Of a DNA stretch of 64,000 bases, positions 1-10,020 are shown in pieces. The DNA lies in assembly GCF_028898845.1 (NCBI RefSeq), contig NZ_CP118574.1:6483001-6547000 (forward strand), written 5' to 3'. The position numbers were made by a program, and so were the translations under genes. The notes beneath the pieces were generated by a model. It ran no database searches. It had not been told where the DNA came from and worked only from the letters and a program-made list of their open reading frames with translations. The first letter of the stretch is position 1, and each line of letters opens with the position of its first letter. This stretch comes from Streptomyces sp. WZ-12. GTDB lineage: Bacteria > Actinomycetota > Actinomycetes > Streptomycetales > Streptomycetaceae.

Positions 1-66
1 GGCGTGCACGGGGCACGCCGGCCGATGCCGGTCACCGGGGCGCGGCCCGGCGTCAGGACCCGGGGG

Positions 67-912
67 TCACTTCTTGAGGTTCTTGTCCACCTGGGCGTTG
101 AAGTCCGCCACCGAGGACGGCGCGACCGGGCCCTGCGCGCTCTGGGTGCCCAGGACGGTGCCGTTCATCTTCACCGTCGGGGTGCTGCGGACGTCCTTGT
201 GCGAGTCGAAGTTCTTGGACATCGCCATCGCCCACGCGTTGTAGGTGCCGTCCTTGACCGCCTTCTCGAAGGCGGCGTTGCCCTTCAGCGCCGGGATGGT
301 GTTGGCGACCTTGAGCAGGTAGCTGTCGTCGGCGAACTTGTCCGGGCCGGTCTCGTCCGGGTGGTACTCCTTGGAGTACAGCGCGAACTTGTACTTCAGG
401 AACGCGTCGGGGGAGACGTTCAGCGCGGCGCCCAGCGCGCTCAGCGCGTTCTTGGAGCCGGTGCCCTGGAGGTTGTTGTCCAGGAACGTGCCGATGTGGT
501 AAGTCGCCTTGTACTTACCGTCGTTGATGTCCTTCTCGATGGTCGAGCCGACGGTCTGCTCGAAGACCGAGCAGCCGGGGCAGCGCGGGTCCTCGAAGAG
601 CTCCAGGGTGTTCTTGGCGTCGGCCTTGCCGACGGTGATGGTGGTGCCGTCGGGGCCGCTGGTGTGGGCGGGTGGGACCGGCTTGGCCTTGGCGGCCTTC
701 GCCCAGACGTCGGCGCCCGAGCCGCTGCTGCTGCCGCCGCCGGAGTTGGCGACCGCAAGGCCGATGCCGCCGGCCACCGCCAGCACCGCGACCACGGCGC
801 CGCCGACGATCAACTGCCGGCGGGTGCGGTCCTTCTTGGCCTGTCGCTCGCGCTCGGCGCGCAGCCGCTCGCGGGCTGCCTGCTTGTTGGCCTGACTGTT
901 GCGGTTGCTCAT
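67..912 (-). CDS. Membrane-anchored DsbA-like thioredoxin-fold protein
   Basis: 281 aa. A basic, charged N-terminus (residues 1-33) is followed by one membrane segment near 34-55, a Gly/Ser-rich linker, and a DsbA/thioredoxin-fold domain holding a CPGC redox motif in the context EDPRCPGCSVFEQ. A cis-Pro-type STPTVKMNG segment lies near the C-terminus. The topology predicts an outward-facing thiol-disulfide oxidoreductase tethered to the membrane. It follows a polytopic membrane protein on the same strand by about 100 bp. A second protein of the same design lies at 33418-34230. The fold is confident; the substrate and the direction of the redox reaction are unknown. Confidence 0.85.
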   Translation of the reverse strand: MSNRNSQANKQAARERLRAERERQAKKDRTRRQLIVGGAVVAVLAVAGGIGLAVANSGGGSSSGSGADVWAKAAKAKPVPPAHTSGPDGTTITVGKADAKNTLELFEDPRCPGCSVFEQTVGSTIEKDINDGKYKATYHIGTFLDNNLQGTGSKNALSALGAALNVSPDAFLKYKFALYSKEYHPDETGPDKFADDSYLLKVANTIPALKGNAAFEKAVKDGTYNAWAMAMSKNFDSHKDVRSTPTVKMNGTVLGTQSAQGPVAPSSVADFNAQVDKNLKK

Positions 913-1014
913 GACTGCTTGGCTCCGTGGGATGAAGTGGTCCGTGGGAAAAGAGTGCGTGCTGCGGGGCGTCTCCGCCCGGTGGGCGCGCGCCGGGCCG
1001 CCGACCGGGGAGGG

Positions 1015-1689
1015 TCAGGCGGCGAGCGCGCAGGGCGGACCGCGGCGCACCACGGAGTGCACGAGCAGGGGGACGGACCGGGCGGGCGACGCGGTCCGCA
1101 CGGGGGCGGGCACCGCGCGGCGCGGTGCGGCGACCCGACCCAGGAACGCGGCCGCGATCAGCAGCGGGCGGAACGCGAAGCCGGCCACCGCGTCCAGCAG
1201 CCGCACCAGCGCGGCCTCGCCGCGGCGCAGCCAGCCGGCCGCCAGCAGCCCGACGGCCAGGTGCCCGGCGAGCAGCAGCAGCCAGGCCGGGGCCGGCGCG
1301 CCGCCCTCCTGGGCCAGCCGCGCCAGCGGGCTGCCGACCTGGCCGCCGCCGCAGAGCAGCACCGTGCCCAGCGAGCGCAACGGCCCGGTCGGGCCGCCCT
1401 CCGCGCCGAAACAGGTGTGTTGGCCCAGGCTGAAGACCGTGTCGGCGGCCAGCTCCAGGGGGAGCAGCAGCCCGGCGATCCGCCAGTAGCCGCGCTCGCG
1501 GCCGGCCAGGGCGTAGGCGAGCGCGAACACCGCGACGCCGGTCACGGCGACGGTGACCGGCGGCAGCGGCATGCGGGAGAGCAGCACGTGGGACGCCGAG
1601 GACAGCGTCACGCACAGCGCCGTGAAGAGCGCCGCGCGCAGTGCCCGCAGGTGTGCCGCCGAGATGTCCATCGTCAGCGAGTCTGCCAT
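1015..1689 (-). CDS. Polytopic membrane protein, function unknown
   Basis: 224 aa with about four hydrophobic stretches (roughly residues 15-35, 43-62, 70-90 and 130-152) and an Arg/Pro/Ala-rich tail. Two cysteines stand out, HTCFG near residue 92 and LLCGGG near residue 113. They, together with the DsbA-like gene just downstream on the same strand, suggest a redox role, but there is no VKOR or DsbB signature that I can recognise. The start used is the ATG that follows the end of the DUF2252 gene by about 40 bp, so the three minus-strand genes may be co-transcribed. Function is not assigned. Confidence 0.7.
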   Translation of the reverse strand: MADSLTMDISAAHLRALRAALFTALCVTLSSASHVLLSRMPLPPVTVAVTGVAVFALAYALAGRERGYWRIAGLLLPLELAADTVFSLGQHTCFGAEGGPTGPLRSLGTVLLCGGGQVGSPLARLAQEGGAPAPAWLLLLAGHLAVGLLAAGWLRRGEAALVRLLDAVAGFAFRPLLIAAAFLGRVAAPRRAVPAPVRTASPARSVPLLVHSVVRRGPPCALAA

Positions 1690-1731
1690 GGGCCTCGCTA
1701 AAGGGGTACTAAGGGGGCGCGCGGGGGACGG

Positions 1732-3066
1732 CTACCGGACCGTGATCCGGCCGTCCCGCAGGAGCTCCACGAAGATCCGGTGGTCGGCGCGGGTCCGGGC
1801 CGCACAGGAGTGCGCGAAGTCGGCCAGCAGCGGTCCGAAGCCGTCCTCGTCGGCGGCGAGGGCCGCGTCGATGGCCCGCTCGGGCCGGAACGGCACCAGC
1901 GGGTGCCCGCCCTTGCCGTCCCCCGCGGCGTGCGCGGCGGCGGTGACCCGGCCCAGCCCGGCGACGGCCGCGGCGATCTCCTCCGGGTCGTCCAGGTCGG
2001 ACCAGTCCAGCCCGACCGCGTACGGCGAGACCTCGCCAACCACCAGGTCCGCGCCGTCCAACTCGGCCCAGCCCAGCCACGGATCGGCGTGCGCCTGGAG
2101 GGCGCGCCGGGCCAGCACCGCCCGGTGCCCGTCGTGCCGCACCTGGGCGGCGACCTCCGGGACGGGCCGGTAGCGGGCGAGCGCCGGGGGTCGCGCCCGC
2201 CGCACGGTGAGCACCACATCGCTCTCCAGGGCGTCGCTGCCGCCCTCCAGCAGCAGGTCGTACGCCGCCGCGCCGCCGGTCGCGCCCGGACCGCGCCGGC
2301 CCACCACGTCCTTGACCCGGTACGCCTCGGGGCGGGCCGGACCGGTCTCCGGCAGCGTCTCCAGATAACCGTCGAAGGCCGCCAGGACGGTGTACCGGGC
2401 CGCCGCGTCCAGCGCGACGGCGTCCGGGCCGCCGGCGAACCGCCGCTCCCCGTCGGACAGCTCGGTCAGCGGCGCCAGCAGCCCGGCCCGGGTCCGGGCG
2501 CGGGCCGCGCGCAGCACGGTCAGCAGCGGCCCCCTCGCGGTGTCCAGGGTGCACGGCGGCACCGCGCCCGAACCGGAGGCGAGCGCGCGCACCTGCTCCC
2601 GGTAGGCCGCGGCGAAGGCCGTCACCAGCTCGGTGATCCGGGCGTCGCTGAGCCCCCGGGCGTGGCCGAGCAGCGCGATCGAGGCCGCGCACCGTTTCAG
2701 GTCCCAGGTGAACGGGCCGACGTACCCCTCACCGGAAGCGGTGACGCCGAACACCAGTCGGCCGGTGGCGTCCAGATACGTGCCGAAGCCGCCGGCGTGC
2801 AGATCGCCGTGGATCCACACCCGGCCGGTCCGCTCGTCCAGATACGGGGCGCCCGGCGCCCCCGCGCCGGCCACCGCCAGGTCGTGGTGGAAGAGGGCCG
2901 CGGCGCCGCGGAAGAAGGCCGCGGGCGAGCCGGCCATCCGCCGCAGGGCGGGTCCGGCGGCGGTGGGGTCGAGGGCGGCGCGGATCTGCTCGGCGCGTCG
3001 TGCGGTGTCCTGGCCGTGCCGTGCGGTCTCCCGCGCCGGGGCGTCCTGGATCGGCATCATCGGCAT
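1732..3066 (-). CDS. DUF2252 family protein
   Basis: 444 aa, close to the usual size of the DUF2252 family, whose fold resembles aminoglycoside phosphotransferase/kinase-like proteins. Family hallmarks visible are AAFFRGAAALFHHDL near residue 50, IHGDLHAGGFGTY near residue 90, and FTWDLKRCAASIAL near residue 118. The C-terminal third contains the kinase-like segment GRVTAAAHAAGDG and YAVGLDWSDLDDP. The ATG at the right end is preceded by AGGAGG at 9 nt. It is divergent from dnaE and probably heads a minus-strand unit with the next two genes. The biochemical activity of the family is not established. Confidence 0.88.
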   Translation of the reverse strand: MPMMPIQDAPARETARHGQDTARRAEQIRAALDPTAAGPALRRMAGSPAAFFRGAAALFHHDLAVAGAGAPGAPYLDERTGRVWIHGDLHAGGFGTYLDATGRLVFGVTASGEGYVGPFTWDLKRCAASIALLGHARGLSDARITELVTAFAAAYREQVRALASGSGAVPPCTLDTARGPLLTVLRAARARTRAGLLAPLTELSDGERRFAGGPDAVALDAAARYTVLAAFDGYLETLPETGPARPEAYRVKDVVGRRGPGATGGAAAYDLLLEGGSDALESDVVLTVRRARPPALARYRPVPEVAAQVRHDGHRAVLARRALQAHADPWLGWAELDGADLVVGEVSPYAVGLDWSDLDDPEEIAAAVAGLGRVTAAAHAAGDGKGGHPLVPFRPERAIDAALAADEDGFGPLLADFAHSCAARTRADHRIFVELLRDGRITVR

Positions 3067-3307
3067 TGCTCACAGCCTCCTGGAGTGCCGGAAAGCGGAT
3101 CGGAGATCAGACCGGAGAACGCACGGGGAGGCCCGTGAGTGCCCGCCCGCGCCGACGCCGTGCGAGGGCGCCGGACGACCCCTCGCCGGGCCGGCGCTGT
3201 CAGTGCCGGGCCGTAGACTTCAACACCGTCAGAACCATCCTTCCGACCCGAATTCCCCTCCCTCTCCTGACGTCCCTGACAACTGCCGCTCCCGGAGGTT
3301 CAGCGCC
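3067..3307. promoter_or_regulatory. Divergent intergenic region, DUF2252 / dnaE
   Basis: These 241 bp separate two divergent genes, so both promoters should lie here. An AGGAGG ribosome site for the minus-strand DUF2252 gene is near the left edge, and GGAGG for dnaE lies about 10 nt before its GTG at the right edge. I could not place convincing -35/-10 hexamers. Short GC-rich inverted repeats occur around 3165-3205. Confidence 0.45.
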
Positions 3308-6300
3308 GTGGCTCCCTCGTCCAGGCCCCCCTTCACGCACCTGCACGTCCACACCCAGTACTCGCTGTTGGACGGTGCGGCGCGGCTGAGCGACATGTTC
3401 AAGGCGTGCAACGACATGGGGATGACCCACATCGCCATGTCCGACCACGGCAACCTCCACGGTGCCTACGACTTCTTCCACTCCGCGAAGAAGGCCGGCG
3501 TCACCCCGATCATCGGCATCGAGGCGTACGTCGCACCGGAGTCGCGGCGCAACAAGCGCAAGATCCAGTGGGGCCAGCCGCACCAGAAGCGCGATGACGT
3601 CTCCGGTTCCGGTGGTTACACCCACAAGACGATCTGGGCGGCGAACAGCACCGGTCTGCACAACCTCTTCCGCCTCTCCTCCGACGCCTACAAGGAGGGC
3701 TGGCTCCAGAAGTGGCCCCGGATGGACAAGGAGACCCTCTCCCAGTGGTCCGAGGGCCTGATCGCCTCCACCGGCTGCCCCTCCGGTGAGCTCCAGACCC
3801 GGCTGCGCCTGGGCCAGTTCGACGAGGCGCTGAAGTCCGCCGCCGAGTACCAGGAGATCTTCGGCAGGGACCGGTACTTCCTGGAGCTGATGGACCACGG
3901 CATCGAGATCGAGCGCCGGGTCCGCGACGGCCTGTTGGAGATCGGCAGGAAGCTGGGCATCCCCCCGCTGGTCACCAACGACTCGCACTACACCTACGCC
4001 CACGAGGCGACCGCGCACGACGCCCTGCTCTGCATCCAGACCGGCAAGAACCTCTCCGACCCCGGCCGCTTCAAGTTCGACGGCACCGGCTACTACCTCA
4101 AGTCCACCGACGAGATGTACGCCATCGACTCCTCGGACGCCTGGCAGGAGGGCTGCCGCAACACCCTCCTCGTCGCCGAGCAGGTCGACACCACCGGCAT
4201 GTTCGAAAAGCGCGACCTGATGCCGAAGTTCGACATCCCGGAGGGCTTCACCGAGGTCACCTGGTTCCAGGAGGAGGTCCGGATCGGCATGCAGCGCCGG
4301 TTCCCCTCCGGGGTCCCCGAGGACCGCATGAAGCAGGCCGAGTACGAGATGGACGTCATCATCCAGATGGGGTTCCCGGGCTACTTCCTCGTCGTCGCCG
4401 ACTTCATCATGTGGGCGAAGAACAACGGCATCGCGGTCGGCCCCGGCCGAGGCTCCGCCGCCGGCTCGATCGTCGCCTACGCCATGGGCATCACCGACCT
4501 CGACCCGATCGAACACGGCCTGATCTTCGAGCGGTTCCTCAACCCCGAGCGCGTCTCCATGCCCGACGTCGACATCGACTTCGACGAGCGTAGGCGCGTC
4601 GAGGTCATCAGGTACGTCACGGAGAAGTACGGCGCCGACAAGGTCGCCATGATCGGCACCTACGGCAAGATCAAGGCGAAGAACGCCATCAAGGACTCGG
4701 CCCGCGTGCTGGGTTACCCGTACGCCATGGGCGACCGGATCACCAAGGCGATGCCCGCCGACGTCCTCGGCAAGGGCATCGACCTCGACGGCATCACCAA
4801 CTCCTCGCACCCGCGCTACAGCGAGGCCGGCGAGGTCCGGGGGATGTACGAGAACGAGCCGGACGTCAAGAAGGTCATCGACACCGCCAAGGGCGTCGAG
4901 GGCCTGGTCCGGCAGATGGGCGTGCACGCCGCCGGCGTGATCATGTCGAGCGAGCCGATCATCGACCACGCCCCGGTCTGGGTGCGGCACACCGACGGCG
5001 TCACCATCACGCAGTGGGACTACCCGCAGTGCGAGTCGCTCGGCCTGCTGAAGATGGACTTCCTGGGCCTGCGCAACCTCACCATCATGGACGACGCCCT
5101 GAAGATGGTGAAGGCCAACAAGGGCATCGACCTGGAGCTGCTCTCCGTCCCGCTCGACGACCCCAAGACCTTCGAACTCCTCTGCCGCGGCGACACCTTG
5201 GGCGTCTTCCAGTTCGACGGCGGCCCGATGCGCTCGCTGCTGCGCCAGATGCAGCCCGACAACTTCGAGGACATCTCCGCCGTCTCGGCCCTGTACCGCC
5301 CGGGCCCGATGGGCATGAACTCGCACATCAACTACGCCGAGCGGAAGAACGGCCGCCAGGAGATCACCCCGATCCACCCGGAGTTGGCGGAGCCGCTCAA
5401 GGAGACCCTGGGCCTGACCTACGGCCTGATCGTCTACCAGGAGCAGGTGCAGAAGGCCGCCCAGATCATCGCCGGCTACTCGCTCGGCGAGGCCGACATC
5501 CTCCGCCGCGTGATGGGCAAGAAGAAGCCCGAGGAACTGGCCAAGAACTTCACCATCTTCCAGACCGGCGCCAAGAAGAACGGCTACTCCGACGAGGCCA
5601 TCCAGGCCCTGTGGGACGTCCTGGTCCCGTTCGCCGGCTACGCCTTCAACAAGGCGCACTCCTCCGCCTACGGCCTGGTCACCTACTGGACCGCCTATCT
5701 GAAGGCCAACTACCCCGCCGAGTACATGTCCGCGTTGCTCACCTCGGTGCGCGACGACAAGGACAAGTCGGCGGTCTACCTCAACGAGTGCCGCAAGATG
5801 GGCATCAAGGTCCTCCCACCGAACGTCAACGAGTCCGAGGCCAACTTCGCGGCCCAGGGTGACGAGATCATCCTCTTCGGCCTCACCGCCGTGCGGAACG
5901 TCGGCCAGAACGTCGTCGAGTCGATCATCCGCTGCCGCAAGGCCAAGGGGAAGTACTCCTCGTTCCCCGACTACCTCGACAAGGTCGACGCGGTGGTCTG
6001 CAACAAGCGCACCACCGAATCCCTCATCAAGGCCGGCGCGTTCGACGAGATGGGCCACACCCGCAAGGGCCTGACCGCGCACTACGAGTCGATGATCGAC
6101 AACGTCGTCCAGGTCAAGCGCAAGGAGGCGGAGGGCCAGTTCGACCTCTTCGGCGGGATGGGCGACGACTCCTCCGACGACACCCCCGGCTTCGGGCTGG
6201 ACGTGGAGTTCTCCGAGGACGAGTGGGACAAGACCTATCTCCTCGCCCAGGAACGGGAGATGCTCGGTCTCTACGTCTCCGACCACCCGCTCTTCGGCCT

Positions 6301-6859
6301 CGAACACGTGCTGAGCGACAAGGCCGACGCCGCCATCGCCCAGCTCACCGGCGGCGATTACGCGGACGGCTCGATCGTCACCATCGGCGGCATCATCTCC
6401 GGCCTCCAGCGCAAGATGACCAAGCAGGGCAACGCCTGGGCGATCGCCACCGTCGAGGACCTCGCCGGCTCCCTCGACTGCATGTTCTTCCCGGCCACGT
6501 ACCAACTGGTGTCCACCCAACTCGTCGAGGACGCCGTGGTGTTCATCAAGGGCCGGCTGGACAAGCGGGAGGACGTACCGCGGCTGGTCGCCATGGAGTT
6601 GGCGGTCCCCGACCTCTCGGAGGCCGGCGCCGACGCCCCGGTGACGATCACCATCCCCGCGGTGAAGGTCACCCCGCCGATGGTCGAGAAGCTGGGCGAG
6701 GTGCTCAGCAGCCACCGCGGTTCCAGCGAGGTCCGGATCAGGCTCCAGGGCGTGCGGAAGACCACCGTGCTCCGCCTGGACCGCCACCGGGTCACCGCCG
6801 ACCCGTCGTTGTTCGGCGACCTGAAGGTGCTGCTCGGCCCGTCCTGCCTCGCCGGCTGA
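3308..6859 (+). CDS. dnaE: DNA polymerase III alpha subunit
   Basis: 1183 aa, the normal length for an actinobacterial DnaE1, the replicative polymerase catalytic subunit. The GTG start (VAPSSRPPFTHLHVHTQ) is chosen because the PHP domain begins immediately after it and GGAGG lies about 10 nt upstream; the open frame extending further upstream is not supported. The PHP domain covers residues 1-290, with HLHVHTQYSLLDG and SDHGNLHG metal motifs. The palm follows, with catalytic Asp420 and Asp422 in MPDVDIDFDE and Asp584 in LKMDFLGL. The helix-hairpin-helix and OB-fold (IVTIGGIISGLQRK) regions are C-terminal. It is transcribed alone and ends at a strong hairpin. Confidence 0.98.
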   Translation: MAPSSRPPFTHLHVHTQYSLLDGAARLSDMFKACNDMGMTHIAMSDHGNLHGAYDFFHSAKKAGVTPIIGIEAYVAPESRRNKRKIQWGQPHQKRDDVSGSGGYTHKTIWAANSTGLHNLFRLSSDAYKEGWLQKWPRMDKETLSQWSEGLIASTGCPSGELQTRLRLGQFDEALKSAAEYQEIFGRDRYFLELMDHGIEIERRVRDGLLEIGRKLGIPPLVTNDSHYTYAHEATAHDALLCIQTGKNLSDPGRFKFDGTGYYLKSTDEMYAIDSSDAWQEGCRNTLLVAEQVDTTGMFEKRDLMPKFDIPEGFTEVTWFQEEVRIGMQRRFPSGVPEDRMKQAEYEMDVIIQMGFPGYFLVVADFIMWAKNNGIAVGPGRGSAAGSIVAYAMGITDLDPIEHGLIFERFLNPERVSMPDVDIDFDERRRVEVIRYVTEKYGADKVAMIGTYGKIKAKNAIKDSARVLGYPYAMGDRITKAMPADVLGKGIDLDGITNSSHPRYSEAGEVRGMYENEPDVKKVIDTAKGVEGLVRQMGVHAAGVIMSSEPIIDHAPVWVRHTDGVTITQWDYPQCESLGLLKMDFLGLRNLTIMDDALKMVKANKGIDLELLSVPLDDPKTFELLCRGDTLGVFQFDGGPMRSLLRQMQPDNFEDISAVSALYRPGPMGMNSHINYAERKNGRQEITPIHPELAEPLKETLGLTYGLIVYQEQVQKAAQIIAGYSLGEADILRRVMGKKKPEELAKNFTIFQTGAKKNGYSDEAIQALWDVLVPFAGYAFNKAHSSAYGLVTYWTAYLKANYPAEYMSALLTSVRDDKDKSAVYLNECRKMGIKVLPPNVNESEANFAAQGDEIILFGLTAVRNVGQNVVESIIRCRKAKGKYSSFPDYLDKVDAVVCNKRTTESLIKAGAFDEMGHTRKGLTAHYESMIDNVVQVKRKEAEGQFDLFGGMGDDSSDDTPGFGLDVEFSEDEWDKTYLLAQEREMLGLYVSDHPLFGLEHVLSDKADAAIAQLTGGDYADGSIVTIGGIISGLQRKMTKQGNAWAIATVEDLAGSLDCMFFPATYQLVSTQLVEDAVVFIKGRLDKREDVPRLVAMELAVPDLSEAGADAPVTITIPAVKVTPPMVEKLGEVLSSHRGSSEVRIRLQGVRKTTVLRLDRHRVTADPSLFGDLKVLLGPSCLAG

Positions 6860-6898
6860 GCGGCGACGCCGGGCGGTCGAGGACCGGCCGGCACGGAA

Positions 6899-6949
6899 GA
6901 CGACTTGAGGGGCGCGCCCGCACGATGCGGGCGCGCCCCTCAAGTCGTC
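6899..6949. terminator. Perfect 24-bp hairpin after dnaE
   Basis: The left arm 6899-6922 and the right arm 6926-6949 are exact reverse complements around a 3-nt CGA loop. The arms include GGGGCGCGCCC. It lies 40 bp after the dnaE stop and 45 bp beyond the stop of the convergent 54-aa gene, so it can act for both strands. There is no U-tract, as is usual for Streptomyces terminators. Confidence 0.88.
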
Positions 6950-6993
6950 GGCGGCGCGGGGAAGTTGGGGTACCGCCGGTCGGTCGGAAGGTG

Positions 6994-7158
6994 TCAGTTG
7001 TGGCCGAAGCGGCGCTGGTGCTTGCGTGCCACGTCCGCCGGGCTGGCCTGGGCCTGCGAGTGCGAGATCGCCTCCAGGGTCGACTTCTCGGACTGCTGCT
7101 GGCCGCGTTCGGGCTGGCTCGCCTTCGGCTGCTTCCGGTCCTTCTTGTTCTTGGCCAT
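6994..7158 (-). CDS. Conserved small basic protein (54 aa)
   Basis: 54 aa reading MAKNKKDRKQPKAS at the start and ARKHQRRFGHN at the end, rich in Lys, Gln and Arg, with no membrane segment and no cysteine. An AGGAGG ribosome site precedes the ATG by 7 nt. Similar MAKNK-type short proteins are common in Streptomyces genomes; their role is unknown. The composition suggests an unstructured nucleic-acid-associated peptide, but this is only inference. It is convergent with dnaE, shares its bidirectional hairpin, and is divergent from the NYN gene. Confidence 0.8.
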   Translation of the reverse strand: MAKNKKDRKQPKASQPERGQQQSEKSTLEAISHSQAQASPADVARKHQRRFGHN

Positions 7159-7426
7159 GATCGTGCCTCCTGAGGGGATCTCTGGATCGGCCGGAATCAG
7201 CCTTACACGACGGGCAGATCACTGCATTTCGGGCAATTACCCTGAGTGAAGGCGTCAGTTACGCGCCGTGCCGACGAATACGGCCGAATCCGCCACGCCG
7301 AAGATCGAGTTGGTGCAGATAACCCCCGTACGGTCGGGCAGACTCGAAGGAAGCCGAAGAGCACTCGTGCCACGGGCCGAGCCGGGGGGCGACCGGACTT
7401 CAGCACCTCAGGGAAGAGGGTGGAAC

Positions 7427-8713
7427 GTGGACCGCTGCGTCGTCCTGGTGGACGCCGGGTATTTGCTCGGGGCCGCCGCCAGCCTGCTCGCCGGAGAACC
7501 CGCCCGTTCCCGGATCACCGTCGACCACGCCGCCCTCATCCAGGGACTGCGCCAGCGCGCGGAGGCCGACACCGAACGGCCGTTGCTGCGCATCTACTGG
7601 TTCGACGGCGCCCCCGACCGCGTCCCGCAGCCCGAGCACCGCCGGCTGCGGGTGATGCCCCGGGTCACCGTCCGGCTGGGCGCGCTGACCCGCAGCGACG
7701 GCCGCTGGGCGCAGAAGGGCGTGGACGCCGCGATGCACGCCGAGCTGACCGAACTCGCCCGCAACCGCGCCTGTTCCGACATCGTGCTGGTCACCGGCGA
7801 CGGCGATCTGTTGCCGGGGCTGATGTCGGCCAAGGAGCACGGCGTCGCGGTCCACCTCTGGGCGGTGCAGGCCGCCGACGGCGACTACAACCAGTCCGAG
7901 GACCTGGTCGCCGAGGCCGACGAGCGGCGGGTGTTGGACCGGACCTGGATCACCCGCGCGGTCCGGCCGAAGGAGTTGGGCGGCCCCTGCGCCCCGCCTC
8001 CGGTCCCGCGCCCCGAGATCGCCGCGATCCTCTCCGCCCCGCTCCCGGAGTCCGCGGTCGCCGCCGCGAACGCGGCCGCGGCCGGCTCCGGTACGGACTC
8101 CGGCGGCCGCGCCGGCGCCAACGGCACCGCCCGTCCGGTGTCGGCCGGCGACCGCGGCGAGGGCCCTGGCGAGTCCGGCTCCGGCGGCTCCCGCGGCGTC
8201 CCCACCCCCAAGGACCTCGCCGGTCTCGGCCGCCCGCCCGCCGCCCAGCAGTCCGGGCAGAACGGCGGTCAGCAGAACGGCAGCCAGCCCGCGGCCACCC
8301 TCCGCTGGTCCTCCGACAAGGGCTGGATCGAGCGCGGCGGACCGCTGGGCGAGCCCGCCGAGACCGCTTCGTTGCCCACCCTCGCCCAGCTCACCAGCGC
8401 CGAACAGCGCTGGGCCGACCGCGAGGAGGACATCACCGCGGTCAGCGGCGACCCCTTCGAGGTCGGTCAGGTCTTCGCCCGCCGCTGGACCGAGCGGCTC
8501 TCCGACACCGTCCACCTCCAGCAGCTGTCCACGGAGTACCCCCGCATCCCGCACCGCATCGACGGTGAACTCCTGCGCTACGCCGCCCGGTTCGGCCTGC
8601 TCGCCCACAAGGACGACCAGATCGACGAGCACGACCGCTACGCCATCCGCGCCGGCTTCTGGCGCGAGGTCGACCTGCGCACGGCGGCGGAACACGCGCC
8701 GGCGGGCGACTGA
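7427..8713 (+). CDS. NYN (PIN-like) domain protein
   Basis: 428 aa. Residues 1-170 form a NYN domain of the PIN-like nuclease superfamily: CVVLVDAGYLLG holds the first acidic residue, KGVDAAMHAELTELA the second, and DIVLVTGDGDLLPG the last two acidic positions, so the metal site looks intact. A low-complexity Gly/Ala/Gln linker (about 200-290) joins a conserved C-terminal domain (about 300-428) with ARRWTERLSDTVHLQQL. The GTG start is chosen because the domain starts at once; the frame is open further upstream. Likely a cytoplasmic RNA-processing nuclease; the substrate is unknown. Confidence 0.82.
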   Translation: MDRCVVLVDAGYLLGAAASLLAGEPARSRITVDHAALIQGLRQRAEADTERPLLRIYWFDGAPDRVPQPEHRRLRVMPRVTVRLGALTRSDGRWAQKGVDAAMHAELTELARNRACSDIVLVTGDGDLLPGLMSAKEHGVAVHLWAVQAADGDYNQSEDLVAEADERRVLDRTWITRAVRPKELGGPCAPPPVPRPEIAAILSAPLPESAVAAANAAAAGSGTDSGGRAGANGTARPVSAGDRGEGPGESGSGGSRGVPTPKDLAGLGRPPAAQQSGQNGGQQNGSQPAATLRWSSDKGWIERGGPLGEPAETASLPTLAQLTSAEQRWADREEDITAVSGDPFEVGQVFARRWTERLSDTVHLQQLSTEYPRIPHRIDGELLRYAARFGLLAHKDDQIDEHDRYAIRAGFWREVDLRTAAEHAPAGD

Positions 8714-8771
8714 GGGAGCGGGTGGCGGGTCCGTTCCGCGTCCGGTCCGACCGAACGGCGTTGACCATCCG

Positions 8772-8792
8772 GGGGCGCGGCCGGCGCGCCCC
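8772..8792. terminator. GC-rich hairpin after NYN gene
   Basis: Arms GGGGCGCG (8772-8779) and CGCGCCCC (8785-8792) surround a 5-nt loop, about 60 bp after the NYN gene stop and before the ABC transporter start. It lacks a U-tract. The rest of the 175-bp gap shows nothing I recognise. Confidence 0.5.
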
Positions 8793-8888
8793 GTCGGCCC
8801 GTCCGAAGCTGTGCGGGCACTGTGCATCGGGCGGGCCGCGGAGACCCGGGACCGGGGGAGGGGCGGGGGACGCGTACCCTCATAGCTC

Positions 8889-9899
<1,011 letters not shown>

Positions 9900-10020
9900 G
9901 GACGCGGGGACGGACGCGGCGGGCCGTGGCGCGCGAGCGGTTCACGGGGTGTGCCGGCCTTGCGCCGCGCGGTGGTCGCGCGGCGGGCCCGGGGCGTGAC
10001 GAGGAAAGGTGGGCGACGGC

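Noticed and set aside
1015..1689. Membrane protein as VKOR/DsbB partner of the DsbA-like protein
   Set aside because: No CXXC pair or VKOR four-helix signature is visible; only adjacency and two separated cysteines support it.
3200..7222. Very long minus-strand open frame antisense to dnaE (over 1300 codons)
   Set aside because: It mirrors dnaE codon for codon in a GC-rich context, has low-complexity Asp/Val/Gly/Leu composition, no domain and no ribosome site; a shadow of the real gene.
7410..7440. AGGGTGGAACGTGGACCGC-like string resembling the T-box motif
   Set aside because: Spacing does not match the AGGGTGGNACCGCG consensus and it is the start region of the NYN gene, not of a synthetase or amino acid gene; no stem I or antiterminator seen.
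9960..10020. Extra small gene between ABC ATPase and permease
   Set aside because: Frames here are short, with biased composition and no ribosome site; only a GC hairpin is present.
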